Shown one piece after another: positions 27,318 to 35,670 of a stretch of 64,000 nucleotides of DNA. The first letter of the stretch is position 1, and every line of letters starts with the position of its first letter. The DNA comes from Heminiphilus faecis (lineage in GTDB: Bacteria > Bacteroidota > Bacteroidia > Bacteroidales > Muribaculaceae), in contig NZ_VSMC01000003.1 in NCBI RefSeq assembly GCF_008728965.1, positions 62,001 through 126,000 on the forward strand. Direction: 5' to 3'. The translations under genes and the position numbers were made by a program. The notes under the pieces are model-generated. The model saw nothing but the letters and a program-made list of their open reading frames with translations. It did no database searches and was not told the origin of the DNA.

Positions 27318-28987
27318 TTAGAAATAAAACCGGAGTGTTCATTTCTCTGTTTACCACTTGTATGGTAATAACAGGCCCATTGTTATGCGGATATATCAAT
27401 GCCCCGATGAACAGGGAGATTGCAGCCGCTTACATATCTACAGCAGCACTGTGTTGCATCGCGATTGTGGTGGTCTTCAGTCGGCATAACAACAGAGTCA
27501 TAAAACTGTCCGTGACAGATATAGGCCTTACGGTATGCATCATTTATTATGTTATCAGAATACTGCTGACCGGCAGAGAGCATGTTGACTATACCGTATT
27601 TCTATTGATTTCAGCCGTGGCATTGTGTTACATATTTTCCCGAATGAGTTCATCAACAAATATAATTGTAATCGGCGTATTAATCTCATCCATGCTACAA
27701 TCAATGATAATTTTTGCACAACACACAGGCTTAATACCGAGCGGCAACATTGTATATCCGTGTACCGGATCATTTGACAATCCCGCACCCGCAGCATGCT
27801 ATATCGTTCTGGGTATAACTGCCTCCCTATTGTTCATAAAGCATTATCGACACATAACATCAATATGCATACTGTTACAGCTCTCGGCGTTATATATACT
27901 TAGCTCCACAGCAGCATGGGCAGCACTGATAGCCGGTATTTTATACGTCATTTACATGCATGTCGGATCAATTGTCATATTAGGCAAGGTGATAACAACG
28001 CTAATATGCGCCGGCATTTTGCTGCTTATAATAATCGGAAGCCATAGTCCATCGGCTAAAGGCCGAATGATGATATGGGATATATCAATACCCCTTATGC
28101 TCCGGAATCCAGTCTTCGGTCTTGGAGAAGGAGCCTTTCACAGGGAATATATGTTGGTACAGGCACAATATTTTACAGAGCATATGAAATCGCCCTACAT
28201 ATCCGTTGCCGACAATATAATATACCCTTTTAATGAATATATAGGTATCATTGTAGGATACGGACTTTTTGGAATAGTGCTGACGGCAGGAGTTATTATA
28301 TTGACATTCAAAGCATCCGGTCAGAAAAACTCTTTTTTATTGTCATGCATTGTGGCATTTATGGTATTTGCCGGTTTTTCTTACCCGTCAGAATCTTTAC
28401 CGCTATTAATACTCATTTCAGTATTATCAGGAAGATTGGAATTACCCTCGATATATAGATTTAAGTTCAATATGCCAATAAAAGCCGGCATTACATTTAT
28501 ATCACTTTCTGCAATAATAGTATCATCAGGTGAATACCACAGTCTACTAAAACTCAACAATGCAGTTAACGAGTTATATAAGTCAGGAAAAGACATTGAA
28601 GATGATTTATATAATAAATATGTCGGTAATCGCAACTTTAATGATTATTATATGGCACAACTGTCGCGAGATAAAAATATGATATCCAATCCGCGCATTA
28701 ACGACGCATTTCCTTCTTGTGAAAATTTTGTCGCCATCGGAACATTTCATTATGCAAAACTGGAGTTCGTATCGGCAGAGTATTACTTTAAGCAAGCATC
28801 GGCAATGCTGCCAAACAGGATAATTCCACGTTATAAATTGTGGGAATTATATTCCGACATCGGTATGACGGAAAAGGCGCTGAAAGTGGCACACGACATA
28901 ATATCGACGAAAGAAAAAATAGAAAGCACCTACACGCTTTCAATAAAAAAGAAAATGCGGCAGTTCATTGACACCAATAATAGCTGA
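27308..28987 (+). CDS. O-antigen ligase/polymerase-like membrane protein (Wzy_C type)
   Basis: The 559-residue protein has about eleven hydrophobic segments over the first 400 residues and a periplasmic-type loop with SAKGRMMIWDISIPLMLRNPVFGLGEG, the arginine-rich signature of the Wzy_C/WaaL superfamily. The C-terminal 140 residues look like short TPR-type helices (FHYAKLEFVSAEYYFKQASAML, given in part). Relatives ligate lipid-linked glycans to lipid A or proteins, or polymerise O-units. Its ten-base overlap with the transglutaminase lipoprotein gene suggests a joint role, perhaps modification of that protein or a surface polymer. It is AT-rich compared with the flanking housekeeping genes. 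Confidence 0.75.
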   Translation: MAVIRNKTGVFISLFTTCMVITGPLLCGYINAPMNREIAAAYISTAALCCIAIVVVFSRHNNRVIKLSVTDIGLTVCIIYYVIRILLTGREHVDYTVFLLISAVALCYIFSRMSSSTNIIVIGVLISSMLQSMIIFAQHTGLIPSGNIVYPCTGSFDNPAPAACYIVLGITASLLFIKHYRHITSICILLQLSALYILSSTAAWAALIAGILYVIYMHVGSIVILGKVITTLICAGILLLIIIGSHSPSAKGRMMIWDISIPLMLRNPVFGLGEGAFHREYMLVQAQYFTEHMKSPYISVADNIIYPFNEYIGIIVGYGLFGIVLTAGVIILTFKASGQKNSFLLSCIVAFMVFAGFSYPSESLPLLILISVLSGRLELPSIYRFKFNMPIKAGITFISLSAIIVSSGEYHSLLKLNNAVNELYKSGKDIEDDLYNKYVGNRNFNDYYMAQLSRDKNMISNPRINDAFPSCENFVAIGTFHYAKLEFVSAEYYFKQASAMLPNRIIPRYKLWELYSDIGMTEKALKVAHDIISTKEKIESTYTLSIKKKMRQFIDTNNS

Positions 28988-29039
28988 ATATTCAGCTATT
29001 ATCAATCATTTTTTCACATTATATATCACTTAAATTATT

Positions 29040-29203
29040 AATAACTAATGTCAAAAAAAGAAACACGCCTGACCGTTGATAGCCCGTGGGAACACATCAC
29101 AGTCATTTATCAGGTATTTAATACTTCAGACAACAGCTTATTATTGGCACATCCCAAGAAATTAAGTACGCAACTGCAACTAACACCATACATAAAACAT
29201 TAA
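29040..29203 (+). pseudogene. Remnant of toxin-end plus inhibitor-like gene
   Basis: Bases 29,040-29,061 match 21 of 22 bases at the 3' end of the peptidase-like gene (24,414-24,435). What follows is a close copy of the last third of the inhibitor-like gene 1, encoding ETRLTVDSPWEHITVIYQV and ending LTPYIKH. The middle and signal peptide of the inhibitor gene are missing. A single A-to-T difference creates an ATG at 29,048 and an open frame of 51 codons, but with no signal peptide the product is unlikely to work as its parent does. It is followed by the same 19-base gap and a related gene, so it marks an old duplicate cassette. Confidence 0.85.
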
Positions 29204-29222
29204 ACTTTAATTTCCATTAATT

Positions 29223-29645
29223 ATGAAACAGGTTACAACAATTATTATTTCCCTAATAATAGGGTTTTATACTTCGGCAACATCACAAACAAAAACGTTC
29301 AATTTATCCGATTTTAGTAATAAAGAATGGTATGCCGAATTTTCTACTGACACCTATCCCATACCACCTAAACAAGGGTGGCGATTTTCTGAGAATGGAG
29401 AAGTCACATCTTTCATATACAGTGAAAACGGAAGACATGAAGGCATTGTAAACTTCTATTTGTCAAATGCACCCGTGACAAACTTTGATTATAATAAAGT
29501 CGGTAAAACCCCACAGGGTAAATACATTGTCACTATCAATAAAGCAAACTATATCAATAATCTCGAAATTATTTCTATCTCGCCAACACGAATGTGTATT
29601 AGAAATTTGTACTACAACTCAATTCTAAACTTCACTTCTGATTAA
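29223..29645 (+). CDS. Small periplasmic protein, candidate inhibitor/immunity protein 3
   Basis: The 140-residue protein has a signal peptide (about 1-21, ending SATSQ) and the family signature FYLSNAPVTNFDYNKVGKTP..GKYIV, plus an N-terminal NKEWYAEFSTD block like those at 24,435 and 24,898. It lies 19 bases after the remnant gene, as gene 2 lies after gene 1, and belongs to the second, partly deleted cassette. If the proteins are inhibitors or immunity proteins, this one is an orphan without a nearby partner. Confidence 0.65.
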   Translation: MKQVTTIIISLIIGFYTSATSQTKTFNLSDFSNKEWYAEFSTDTYPIPPKQGWRFSENGEVTSFIYSENGRHEGIVNFYLSNAPVTNFDYNKVGKTPQGKYIVTINKANYINNLEIISISPTRMCIRNLYYNSILNFTSD

Positions 29646-29758
29646 CTGAATTATCTCAACAAACAAAACCGAGGTGTTGCCAAACGTCCTTCTGCATTTT
29701 TTATCGGGTGATGTAATAATAGGGTATTATATTGGTAGATTATGCCGTCAGGATATAG

Positions 29759-29766
29759 TAACTTTG
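29759..29766 (+). promoter_or_regulatory. -7 box very close to the TPR regulator start
   Basis: TAACTTTG ends only four bases before the ATG at 29,771. Transcription from it would start at or next to the start codon, giving an almost leaderless message. No correctly spaced TTTG was found. The rest of 29,646-29,770 shows nothing else. Confidence 0.4.
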
Positions 29767-29770
29767 CGGC

Positions 29771-31417
29771 ATGAACCTACATATCGCAAAGTTACTGACT
29801 CTGTTTTCGCTATTACTATACAGTTGCACAGGCCATGATAGCCAACGTGCAATACTCGACAAGGCGGATCGGCTGATGGATGACAATCCGAAGGCGGCTC
29901 TTTCGCTACTTGACAGTATAGACTCCCCCAGCCTGACCGATGACAGAGACCGTGCCGTCTACGCTCTGATGTACTCCCGCGCACTTGACAAGAACTATAT
30001 CGACGTTACCGACGACTCGCTCATAAATATATCCATAGACTACTATGCCGACCGTAATGATGACCTCTATAAAGAGATGTCGTACTACTATCTTGCCTGC
30101 ATAAAGTGCAATTCACGTGACTATGCGGCAAGCATGAAAGCCGCGTCAGAAGCCCTGCGCATAGCGCTCGCCATAACAGATGACCGCGAGACCGCACGGG
30201 CCTATGAGCTGATGGCCGACCTGTATAACGCCACTTACAGCGCAAGCCGCGCGCTACGTTATCGCCTCCTTGCCCGTGAGTATTACCGCAAGGCGGGACT
30301 GCCGCGCGAGACCACCTATGCGGAACTTGACCTTGCCATCGCATACTACAATGACCGCCAACACCAACGCAGCATAGCATTGCTCGACAGTCTGCTCGAA
30401 TTGCCGTCAGGCGACTCTCTTTTCAGGGCCCATTGCCTAAGTGCACTTGTAAGACCACTGCTATATACCGATGACTATCAAAGAGCAGCCGAGACCGCGA
30501 CAGAGCTTGCCAAATACCGTCAGGTATACACGCTTACCGGGCAGGACTATGCCAACATTGCGGAAATACATATGCACAACGGTAATCTTGAAAAAGCCCA
30601 AGCCTGCATAGAACGCGGCTCGACGGCAAGCGCTGAAGCCATACAGGTGGATATGGCGCGCTACAAGATGCACCTCATGGAGGGCCGGCACGACAGCATG
30701 ATAGCCGACTACCGGCGCATGGTAAGCCGACAAGACAGAATACTGTCGGAAGCACTGCGACATACCGTGACCGGGGCAGAACTCGAGTATGCCGACATAC
30801 AGACTGAAGCTGCGACCGACAATACAAAACGGGCAAGACGAACAGGTATAATCATAGCATGCGGACTGCTTGCGCTGACAATAGGAGTAGCAACAGTGGC
30901 GCGACTACAGTTGTCAATGAAAAATGCGGAAATAAGAAAGCATGTCAATGACATACGCGAGATAAGTCGTCAGCTCAATGACACCCGTACTGAAACCTCC
31001 CGACTGCATGACAGGGTCGATACACTATTTCGCGAACGGTTCAGAACACTGAACAGATTATGCGACCAGTATTACGAGGCCCTAAATGCGCCTTCGCCAC
31101 AACTACAAAAGTCGGTTTATAACAATATAGTCAAGATGCTTACGGAGTTGCGATGCCCGTCAGAACTGTCAAAGCTGAAAGATATTGTAAACGAACATAT
31201 GAATGGCATAATCGCCCGGCTTGAGTCGCAACTCCCTGAACTTGATGCTGACGACGTGGCATTTCTGACATACTTATATGCAGGCTTCTCGGCCAAAGCG
31301 GTGTGCTTGTTCACCGGCATGTCAAAAGGCAATTTTTACGTCAGACGGCGCAGACTGCGCTCCCAGATAGAACGCAGCCGCGCCGCCGATAGCGACATGT
31401 TTCTTTGTCGGCTATAA
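29771..31417 (+). CDS. TPR membrane lipoprotein with C-terminal regulator-like domain
   Basis: The 548-residue protein has a lipoprotein-like signal (LLLYSC, Cys19), TPR-like helical pairs over about 20-330, a membrane segment (TGIIIACGLLALTIGVATVA, about 357-376), a coiled-coil region (about 385-430) and a C-terminal helical domain. The last 60 residues (ELDADDVAFLTYLYAGFSAKAVCLFTG...NFYVRRRRLRSQIE) look like a LuxR/GerE-type helix-turn-helix as found in many Bacteroidetes one-protein TPR sensors. It would sense a periplasmic or envelope signal and act in the cytoplasm. The targets are unknown. The adjacent inhibitor-like genes are an obvious candidate, but the sequence does not show it. Confidence 0.8.
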   Translation: MNLHIAKLLTLFSLLLYSCTGHDSQRAILDKADRLMDDNPKAALSLLDSIDSPSLTDDRDRAVYALMYSRALDKNYIDVTDDSLINISIDYYADRNDDLYKEMSYYYLACIKCNSRDYAASMKAASEALRIALAITDDRETARAYELMADLYNATYSASRALRYRLLAREYYRKAGLPRETTYAELDLAIAYYNDRQHQRSIALLDSLLELPSGDSLFRAHCLSALVRPLLYTDDYQRAAETATELAKYRQVYTLTGQDYANIAEIHMHNGNLEKAQACIERGSTASAEAIQVDMARYKMHLMEGRHDSMIADYRRMVSRQDRILSEALRHTVTGAELEYADIQTEAATDNTKRARRTGIIIACGLLALTIGVATVARLQLSMKNAEIRKHVNDIREISRQLNDTRTETSRLHDRVDTLFRERFRTLNRLCDQYYEALNAPSPQLQKSVYNNIVKMLTELRCPSELSKLKDIVNEHMNGIIARLESQLPELDADDVAFLTYLYAGFSAKAVCLFTGMSKGNFYVRRRRLRSQIERSRAADSDMFLCRL

Positions 31418-31439
31418 ATATATATTTTCCTGCTTAATT

Positions 31440-34025
31440 TTATTTGTCGAGGATGACGGGCCAGCCGTCGTCCCAACGTATCTCGCGGAGGAAGAGCTTG
31501 CTCGCACCGTTACGGCTCTTGTCGTAGGCGTGGGCGGCAATGTACCATTTGCCGTCGAATTCATAGACGCTGCAGTGCCCTACTCCACTGTATTTGTCGC
31601 TTTCGCCAACAAGCAGTGTGCCGCCTGTAGCGGCCATGTCCTTCCCCTCCTTGTCAAGATAAGGGCCGGTAACGTTTTTGCTTCGGCCCACAACCGTCTT
31701 GTAGTTGCTGCTCAATCCCTTGCAGCAGAAATCGTGGCTGGCAAAAAGGTAATAGTAACCGTCATGATACGTGATAAATGGCGCTTCGATGGCATTGTTG
31801 TTGGCCGTGGGCTGCAAGTGCGCCATCGATGCGGGATTGCGTCGGCGTGCTATAGTCTTGGGCTCTCCAACGGGGGTCTTCATGTCTTTTTTAAGCTGCA
31901 CGAGCTGTATGCCATCCCAGAAAGAGCCGAATGTGAACCACGGACGGCCTTTTTTGTCTATGATGATGTTGGGGTCGATGGCATTCCAGTCATTTACTCC
32001 GGGCTGCGACATGATGACCATGCCGAGATCCTCCCATTTGTAATCGGGCGAATCGGGATTGAGAGTGTTGTTTACGGCCACACCTATAGCCGATATATTT
32101 TTGTAGAATGTAGAACAGCTGTAATACAGATACCACTTGTCACCCACCTTAATTATATCCGGAGCCCAAGTGTGACCACCATAGGCCGGTACCGGATTTT
32201 TAGGCCATTCGGGGATAGGGTCGAGCGGAGCCTTCTCCTGCTTCCACTCTATCATGTCGGGCGACGACATCATGCCCACACCATATCCGGTAGTAAACAT
32301 GTAGTACTTACCGTCCTCATAAGCCATGACAGGGTCATGGACATCGGGGTACTTAGAGTCAAATACATAGCGCCCCCGCTCCCGGGGCTTGGCAAGCACG
32401 CGAGTAAGAAAATCAGCTATGCCTCCGCATGCCTGCTCGTGATGCTCATACGAAGGGAAGCCGTGGGTACCGTCTTTCACTGTCATCGTCTCGCAGTCGG
32501 TGTAACGCGACTTGGCCTTATCCATAGTACCGCCTACGGCTATCATATCCTTGTCGCCGTAGACAATAAACACCTTTCCCTTGAACGCGCCTATCGTATC
32601 GAGCATGTCGAGGCCGTTGATCTTCTCATAGTAGACACGGCCGAGCTTCATGCCCATAACATCCTGCGGACGTCCGCCGTCGGCGTCAAAGCGCTTGAGC
32701 ATCATGGGAGCGGTATCGGGGATTGTCAATGCCGGATAGACCAGTACAAGCGCCTTGAAAAGGTCGGGATTGGCAGCCGTAGTAAGACCTGCCACGAGCC
32801 CGCCCTGACTGCATCCGAGAAGAGCCATGCGGGTAGTGTCGACAAAATCCCAAGTCTTGGCCTGACGTGCTATGTCCTCCACATTTTCCTGCTCGGCAAA
32901 CACAGTCATTTCGGTAGTCTTTCCATCACTACGGCTATTATTGCCGCCACCGCAGAAGTCAAATACATAACTTGCCACTCCGCGCATGGCCAGAGTAGCT
33001 GCGTAGTCCTGCGGCTCATAATGGCTGCTGTTATAGCCGTGGGCCATTATCACCAACGGTTTTTTGGCCTCGGCGGTATTGGGAATATACGCCTTTCCCC
33101 ATATGTTTTTACCGTCGCGGCTCTTGCAGTTTATTTCCCTGACGGTAAACGGGTCGTTACTGTCAGGGAAATTCTTGGCCTTCATCGTATAGTCGGGAAA
33201 GTCATTGAGGCGATTACGCAAAAATACGTCTATATTAGCGCGCTGATCCTTGAACTGCCAGCTAAGCCACGCCCTCAGCATGCGGGAGAATGAGCCTCCG
33301 TAAGGTTCATGAAATGTGCCTCCGTGCCCGGCACGGAGATGATTGGCAAACGCCACAGGCACATTATCGATACGGTCATAATCCGACAGTGCATTGCGGT
33401 AAGCCATATCGCTATCACCCCCGACAAGATATAAAATTGGGCCATGAAGATTTTTAAGCGACTCGGGGCTCGCGCCGGCCATCTCCATGTCGCCCATGCC
33501 GGCATTGAACATAATACAGCTTTTCACCCGGTTGTCAGCACAGTTGGCAAGCGTCTGCGCACCTCCGCAACTATGACCGCCGAGTGCAACAAACTCCATA
33601 TCGATATAACCATAATACGGACTCTTTTTATCACCGTTCTGCGCTTCGGCCCAATCCATAGCCAACTTCATGTCCTCGGTAGGTGACTTACGAAGTTCGC
33701 GGTCATTTATACTATCTTGCATTTCCCCGAGAGCTATCACAAAATACCCGTAGGAGGCAAGGTCATTAAGCATACGTTCATAAGGCAACGATGTGTCGTT
33801 GCACGCTCCGTTGGCAAATACAAAAAGCGGCAGAGGGCCTTCATGAGTCACTGCGGCAGACATGTCGCAAGGACGATATACAACAAAACCGGGCAGAGAT
33901 GCCTCGGAAACAGCTTCGGCCTTATAAGGGCCGCTTCCACCGTCATCGATGACTTTTCTTGACGGCGCTGCCGACACTGTAACAGTCAACAGTGTCAGCA
34001 TAAATGTTACAAATAATCGATTCAT
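31440..34025 (-). CDS. Fusion of two alpha/beta hydrolases with a GH43 glycosidase
   Basis: The 861-residue secreted protein has a signal peptide (about 1-20) and three catalytic-type domains. Residues about 25-265 are an alpha/beta hydrolase with GGHSCGG (Ser152). Residues about 290-545 are a second hydrolase with LGCSQGG (Ser406), Asp near YGDKDM and His in DGTHGFPS, like feruloyl or acyl esterases. Residues about 555-861 are GH43, with HDPVM (Asp564), WNAIDPN and NAIEAPF as the expected Asp, Asp and Glu, closest to arabinan endo-1,5-arabinosidases. It could remove ester groups and cut arabinan chains together. The convergent regulator gene ends 22 bases away. There is no nearby SusC/SusD pair. 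Confidence 0.85.
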   Translation of the reverse strand: MNRLFVTFMLTLLTVTVSAAPSRKVIDDGGSGPYKAEAVSEASLPGFVVYRPCDMSAAVTHEGPLPLFVFANGACNDTSLPYERMLNDLASYGYFVIALGEMQDSINDRELRKSPTEDMKLAMDWAEAQNGDKKSPYYGYIDMEFVALGGHSCGGAQTLANCADNRVKSCIMFNAGMGDMEMAGASPESLKNLHGPILYLVGGDSDMAYRNALSDYDRIDNVPVAFANHLRAGHGGTFHEPYGGSFSRMLRAWLSWQFKDQRANIDVFLRNRLNDFPDYTMKAKNFPDSNDPFTVREINCKSRDGKNIWGKAYIPNTAEAKKPLVIMAHGYNSSHYEPQDYAATLAMRGVASYVFDFCGGGNNSRSDGKTTEMTVFAEQENVEDIARQAKTWDFVDTTRMALLGCSQGGLVAGLTTAANPDLFKALVLVYPALTIPDTAPMMLKRFDADGGRPQDVMGMKLGRVYYEKINGLDMLDTIGAFKGKVFIVYGDKDMIAVGGTMDKAKSRYTDCETMTVKDGTHGFPSYEHHEQACGGIADFLTRVLAKPRERGRYVFDSKYPDVHDPVMAYEDGKYYMFTTGYGVGMMSSPDMIEWKQEKAPLDPIPEWPKNPVPAYGGHTWAPDIIKVGDKWYLYYSCSTFYKNISAIGVAVNNTLNPDSPDYKWEDLGMVIMSQPGVNDWNAIDPNIIIDKKGRPWFTFGSFWDGIQLVQLKKDMKTPVGEPKTIARRRNPASMAHLQPTANNNAIEAPFITYHDGYYYLFASHDFCCKGLSSNYKTVVGRSKNVTGPYLDKEGKDMAATGGTLLVGESDKYSGVGHCSVYEFDGKWYIAAHAYDKSRNGASKLFLREIRWDDGWPVILDK

Positions 34026-34265
34026 ATTGATTGGTTTATATAATTATCAATAACGTACCGTCGGTATACAACGGCCCAACTAATTTAGTCAATAAATCGC
34101 AATAATAGCCCGTTTGACCGCTAAAAAATATTCCGACCGCAAAAATGCTCTTCCCTTAGCGTTAAATATTTAGATATTCAACCCGAACCCGGCAAATAGC
34201 AGGGCCGATATTTCAGTCCGACAAAGAATATTCCGTATTTTTGCCCTATATAAAACAATCAAATT
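34026..34265. other. Intergenic region between the esterase-GH43 gene and a small broken gene
   Basis: No gene is visible. A plus-strand TATTTTTG box at 34,236-34,243 lies 22 bases before the ATG at 34,266. No clear promoter was found for the minus-strand gene that starts at 34,025. Confidence 0.45.
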
Positions 34266-34471
34266 ATGGCACACTGGAAAAAAGTATTATTGCTTGTTGT
34301 AATTCTGCTTTCGGGATATCAGCCGGTCAAGCCGGATTCCAAAAACATCATTTTGATGGAGTCAGATATACCAGCTACTATACAGGCAGCGACTCCAAGA
34401 GCTGGATAGACTACCCGTCATGCCACGGCACAGGACGTTGCTTCAATTGCCACGGTACCGGACGCCAATAA
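34266..34471 (+). pseudogene. Frameshifted small secreted protein with DnaJ-like zinc knuckle
   Basis: The frame from 34,266 starts with a good signal peptide (AHWKKVLLLVVILLSG) but runs into a stop after 47 codons. Another frame, shifted by one base, carries GVRYTSYYTGSDSKSWIDYP and then SCHGTGRCFNCHGTGRQ before a stop at 34,469-34,471. The CxGTGxCxxCxGTG motif resembles half of the DnaJ zinc-binding domain. A -7 box 22 bases before 34,266 supports the signal-peptide start. The parts fit if one base was lost near 34,300-34,325, by mutation or sequence error. A programmed frameshift is less likely because no slippery motif is seen. Confidence 0.6.
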
Positions 34472-34534
34472 GAACTTGGGCCGGTTAAAAGCGGTTGAGA
34501 CTTTCTTAACAGCAAAATAATTTCATGGAATTTT

Positions 34535-34568
34535 ATTCCATATAGCGGCTATATGGAATATTTTTTTT
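34535..34568 (+). terminator. Terminator upstream of rplU
   Basis: A perfect 11-base-pair stem (34,535-34,545 with 34,549-34,559) with a three-base loop is followed by eight T. It ends transcription from the small upstream gene, and the rplU -7 box begins at its last T. Confidence 0.9.
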
Positions 34569-34575
34569 AACTTTG
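34568..34575 (+). promoter_or_regulatory. -7 box for rplU-rpmA
   Basis: TAACTTTG lies immediately after the upstream terminator and 85 bases before the rplU ATG. The roughly 80-base leader contains a GC-rich stretch that could fold, as is common for ribosomal protein leaders, but no known motif was recognised. Confidence 0.6.
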
Positions 34576-34660
34576 TGGGCAATTTTTCCGCACAGGCATG
34601 AAGAAGCAGTGGCCCGAGCCGCTCGCCTGACGGAGTTAACAAGTAACATTATCAAATAAA

Positions 34661-34981
34661 ATGTACGCTATTGTAGAAATCCAAGGACAGCAGTTCAAGG
34701 CAGAAGCCGGCAAGTTCTTGTATGTTCACTTTCTCGGCGAGGACAAAAAAGCGGGCGACGCAGTAGAATTTGACCGCGTGCTCCTCCTTGATGCCGACGG
34801 TAACGTTAAAGTTGGCGCTCCTACCGTTGAAGGAGCCAAAGTAGTATGCGAAGTGGCCGAGCCGCTCGTAAAAGGTGACAAAGTAATCGTCTTCAAGAAG
34901 AAAAGACGTAAAGGCTATCGCCGCAAAAACGGCCATCGCCAGTGCTTCACCAAGATAGTGATTAAAGATTTGGTAGCTTAA
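34661..34981 (+). CDS. rplU: 50S ribosomal protein L21
   Basis: The 106-residue protein begins [25 protein letters not shown], split here as [13 protein letters not shown] and AEAGKFLYV, and ends in the basic RNA-binding region [18 protein letters not shown] typical of L21. It binds 23S rRNA in the large subunit. It is co-transcribed with rpmA, which starts 21 bases later, the usual bacterial pairing. Confidence 0.98.
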   Translation: MYAIVEIQGQQFKAEAGKFLYVHFLGEDKKAGDAVEFDRVLLLDADGNVKVGAPTVEGAKVVCEVAEPLVKGDKVIVFKKKRRKGYRRKNGHRQCFTKIVIKDLVA

Positions 34982-35002
34982 CCCCATTAAAATCTTAAAG
35001 AA

Positions 35003-35266
35003 ATGGCACATAAGAAAGGTGTAGGTAGTTCGAAGAACGGACGTGAGTCGGAAAGCAAACGACTCGGAGTTAAGATTTTTGGTGGCCAGCACGCTAAAGC
35101 AGGCAACATCATCAAGCGCCAGCGCGGTACAGTGCACCATCCGGGTGAAAACGTAGGCATGGGCAAGGATCATACCATCTACGCTCTTGTTGACGGTGTA
35201 GTGCTCTTTACCGAGGGTAAAGGCGGCCGCCAGTACATCAATGTCACTCCCGACGCAAAGGCATAA
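35003..35266 (+). CDS. rpmA: 50S ribosomal protein L27
   Basis: The 87-residue protein has the classic N-terminus [18 protein letters not shown] and [17 protein letters not shown] followed by a beta domain. The N-terminal tail reaches the peptidyl transferase centre. There is no Firmicutes-type cleavable N-terminal extension. It is followed by a strong terminator at 35,293-35,329. Confidence 0.98.
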   Translation: MAHKKGVGSSKNGRESESKRLGVKIFGGQHAKAGNIIKRQRGTVHHPGENVGMGKDHTIYALVDGVVLFTEGKGGRQYINVTPDAKA

Positions 35267-35292
35267 CGCCCAAGCGCTCAACAACGACAACA

Positions 35293-35329
35293 AAAAAAGC
35301 AGTTTCCGGTATCCGGAAGCTGCTTTTTT
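35293..35329 (+). terminator. Terminator of rplU-rpmA
   Basis: A 17-base-pair stem (35,293-35,309 with 35,313-35,329, one T-G pair) has a TAT loop and ends in TTTTTT. It is A-rich on its left arm, so it may act in both directions. Confidence 0.92.
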
Positions 35330-35447
35330 ATGTCTACACACAACGTCGGCCCCGCGAGTACACCCCGCACACCCGGAGGGCCATACAAGCAGGGCGTTAT
35401 AAGGGATTAGCTGCAAAAACCGGTTGAAGTGTCAAATACAGCAGATT

Positions 35448-35616
35448 GGTAGGGGCGCCAGTAGTACGGCGCCCGCAAATCCGGATGGCCATACAGGTCG
35501 CATACCCGGAACACGACATACAATAGTGGCGCCCGCAAATCCGGATGGCCTATGGCAGAGCAATTGTAGAAGACCATACGGTCGCAGCCGGACGCCGTGA
35601 TACTGGCGTCCCTACC
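35448..35616. repeat. Inverted-repeat-bounded element with matching hairpins
   Basis: Sixteen-base ends at 35,448-35,463 and 35,601-35,616 are inverted copies with one mismatch. Each end forms a hairpin with a seven-base stem and eight-base loop: GGGCGCC/GGCGCCC at 35,453-35,474 and GGACGCC/GGCGTCC at 35,590-35,611. The one base that differs in the stem is compensated in its partner. A 169-base unit with inverted ends could be a small non-autonomous transposable element, though no target-site duplication was found. Confidence 0.55.
35468..35550. repeat. 23-base direct repeats
   Basis: The same 23 bases (starting GGCGCCCGCAAATCCGG) occur at 35,468-35,490 and 35,528-35,550, exactly 60 bases apart. 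A more diverged copy, continuing into CCATACAAG versus CCATACAGG, lies at about 35,363-35,390. None is coding. Confidence 0.8.
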
Positions 35617-35670
35617 TACATTAGCAGTAACAACCAACTGACTCATTCAACATTGCCCTATTCATCCTGC

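Noticed and set aside
23014-29645. A prophage or insertion sequence as the source of the AT-rich locus
   Set aside because: No integrase, transposase, phage structural gene, attachment site or terminal repeat was found around it.
31530-33293. A 587-codon plus-strand reading frame
   Set aside because: It is antisense to the esterase-GH43 gene, which has a signal peptide and all catalytic motifs.
34241-34471. The zinc-knuckle frame as a complete gene starting at 34,241
   Set aside because: That ATG lies in the promoter's -7 box and the resulting N-terminus is not a signal peptide; a frameshifted gene starting at 34,266 fits better.
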